From contig NZ_FPIP01000005.1 of assembly GCF_900119075.1 (NCBI RefSeq), positions 1-64,000 on the forward strand: a DNA stretch of 64,000 nt, read 5' to 3'. Source of the DNA: Ruminococcus flavefaciens (GTDB lineage: Bacteria > Bacillota > Clostridia > Oscillospirales > Ruminococcaceae). Under the pieces are notes generated by a model. It searched no databases. It was not told the DNA's origin and saw only the letters and a list, made by a program, of their open reading frames with translations. Positions 63,622-64,000 of the stretch are shown here, piece by piece (positions within the stretch are counted from its first letter, which is position 1; every line of letters starts with the position of its first letter). A program made the translations under genes and the position numbers.

Positions 63622-64000
63622 TCACTTTCTCAGTATCACGGCAATTTTCTCCGCATTTTCAACGGGACTGCCGTTACATTCAAGTCTTATGGTCGAGTGT
63701 GCCAGATAAACGTTCCTGCGGGAGTTGTAGAGAGCCTCAAGCTCCTCCTTTGTGGACTTCACCACGATAGGACGGTTTGTGTCGTCCTTGATTCGCTCGT
63801 AGCAGGTCTCAAAGGGCACGTCGAGGAAGATGACAGCCGCACCTGCGTCCTTTGCAGCCTTTGCTGTGTCGGGATTGAGCATAGCGCCGCCGCCGCAGGC
63901 AGCAACAGTAGTCTTGCCGCAGAGGGACTTGACTATCTCAGCCTCGGTCTGACGGAAGAAGGGCTCGCCCTTTTTCTCGAATATCTCGGGAATGGTCATT
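63622..64000 (-). CDS. aroK: Shikimate kinase, C-terminal part (N-terminus beyond the window)
   Basis: The last ~125 residues of the enzyme: TIPEIFEKKGEPFFRQTEAE, then ACGGGAMLNPDTAKA, the LID/adenine-site regions and CYERIKDDTNRPIV. The P-loop N-terminus is beyond base 64000. It phosphorylates shikimate in aromatic amino acid synthesis. It is first in the visible order aroK-amidohydrolase-LRR/dockerin on the minus strand. Confidence 0.93.
   Translation of the reverse strand, partial: MTIPEIFEKKGEPFFRQTEAEIVKSLCGKTTVAACGGGAMLNPDTAKAAKDAGAAVIFLDVPFETCYERIKDDTNRPIVVKSTKEELEALYNSRRNVYLAHSTIRLECNGSPVENAEKIAVILRK

Overview
The window looks like the chromosome of a cellulose-degrading, low/medium-GC Gram-positive anaerobe close to Ruminococcus flavefaciens. 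The basis is four secreted glycoside hydrolases (GH10, GH5, two GH9) that each carry a Thr-rich linker and a C-terminal dockerin with the ruminococcal 'LANPNKYG' insertion. CIRCE-controlled hrcA-grpE-dnaK-dnaJ, sigma-A promoters with TTGACA/TATAAT and 17 bp spacing, and strong AGGAGG ribosome sites fit the same group. The species assignment is inference.

Layout. 1-5,300: 5S rRNA end of an rRNA operon, a GT-C type membrane glycosyltransferase, and a two-gene unit of a cytidine-deaminase-fold protein with a Cache-GGDEF sensor. 5,300-7,470: a zinc-ribbon/DUF805 membrane protein and two small helical proteins. Two copies (2156-2442, 6267-6562) of a ~290-bp palindromic element sit at gene 3' ends here. 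7,500-12,800: heat-shock operon with perfect CIRCE, plus an unannotated 52-aa membrane peptide between dnaK and dnaJ. 12,900-15,000: tetrahydrofolate riboswitch, folT and folC. 15,000-16,260: rplM-rpsI. 16,900-19,050: GH10 xylanase. 19,270-21,830: archaeal-type prolyl-tRNA synthetase, RNase HI, and a lone EF-Tu domain-2-like protein. 21,940-26,780: two membrane-anchored leucine-rich-repeat proteins and a FliB-family protein. 27,000-29,740: polysaccharide genes (CpsB-type phosphatase, CapD-type dehydratase). 30,075-32,390: GH5 cellulase. 32,770-41,840: YfhO-type membrane protein, glmM, Wzz-like protein, Na/Pi cotransporter. 41,940-45,220: secG-rnr-lipoprotein. 45,470-50,530: two GH9 cellulases. 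50,940-59,030: orphan solute-binding lipoprotein, VanY-type peptidase, rsmE, a small acidic protein, three tRNAs (Pro, Thr, Tyr), typA, two lipoproteins. 59,510-64,000: guaB, then aroK (partial)-amidohydrolase-LRR/dockerin protein.

How they work together. The four hydrolases would be assembled by dockerin-cohesin contacts onto scaffoldins encoded elsewhere, to attack cellulose and xylan. The LRR protein at 61155 has a different, more canonical dockerin and may be a non-catalytic part of the same surface complex. All four hydrolase genes have a TTGTGCA-type motif, palindromic in two cases, near the promoter; this is a candidate shared operator. The rest is housekeeping.

Intergenic DNA is rich in short GC-rich palindromes of two families ('TGTAGGGG...' and 'GTGACTCCC...GGACAGAGGG') and in the larger ~290-bp palindromic element. 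No phage, IS transposase, CRISPR array, toxin-antitoxin pair or defence system is visible.
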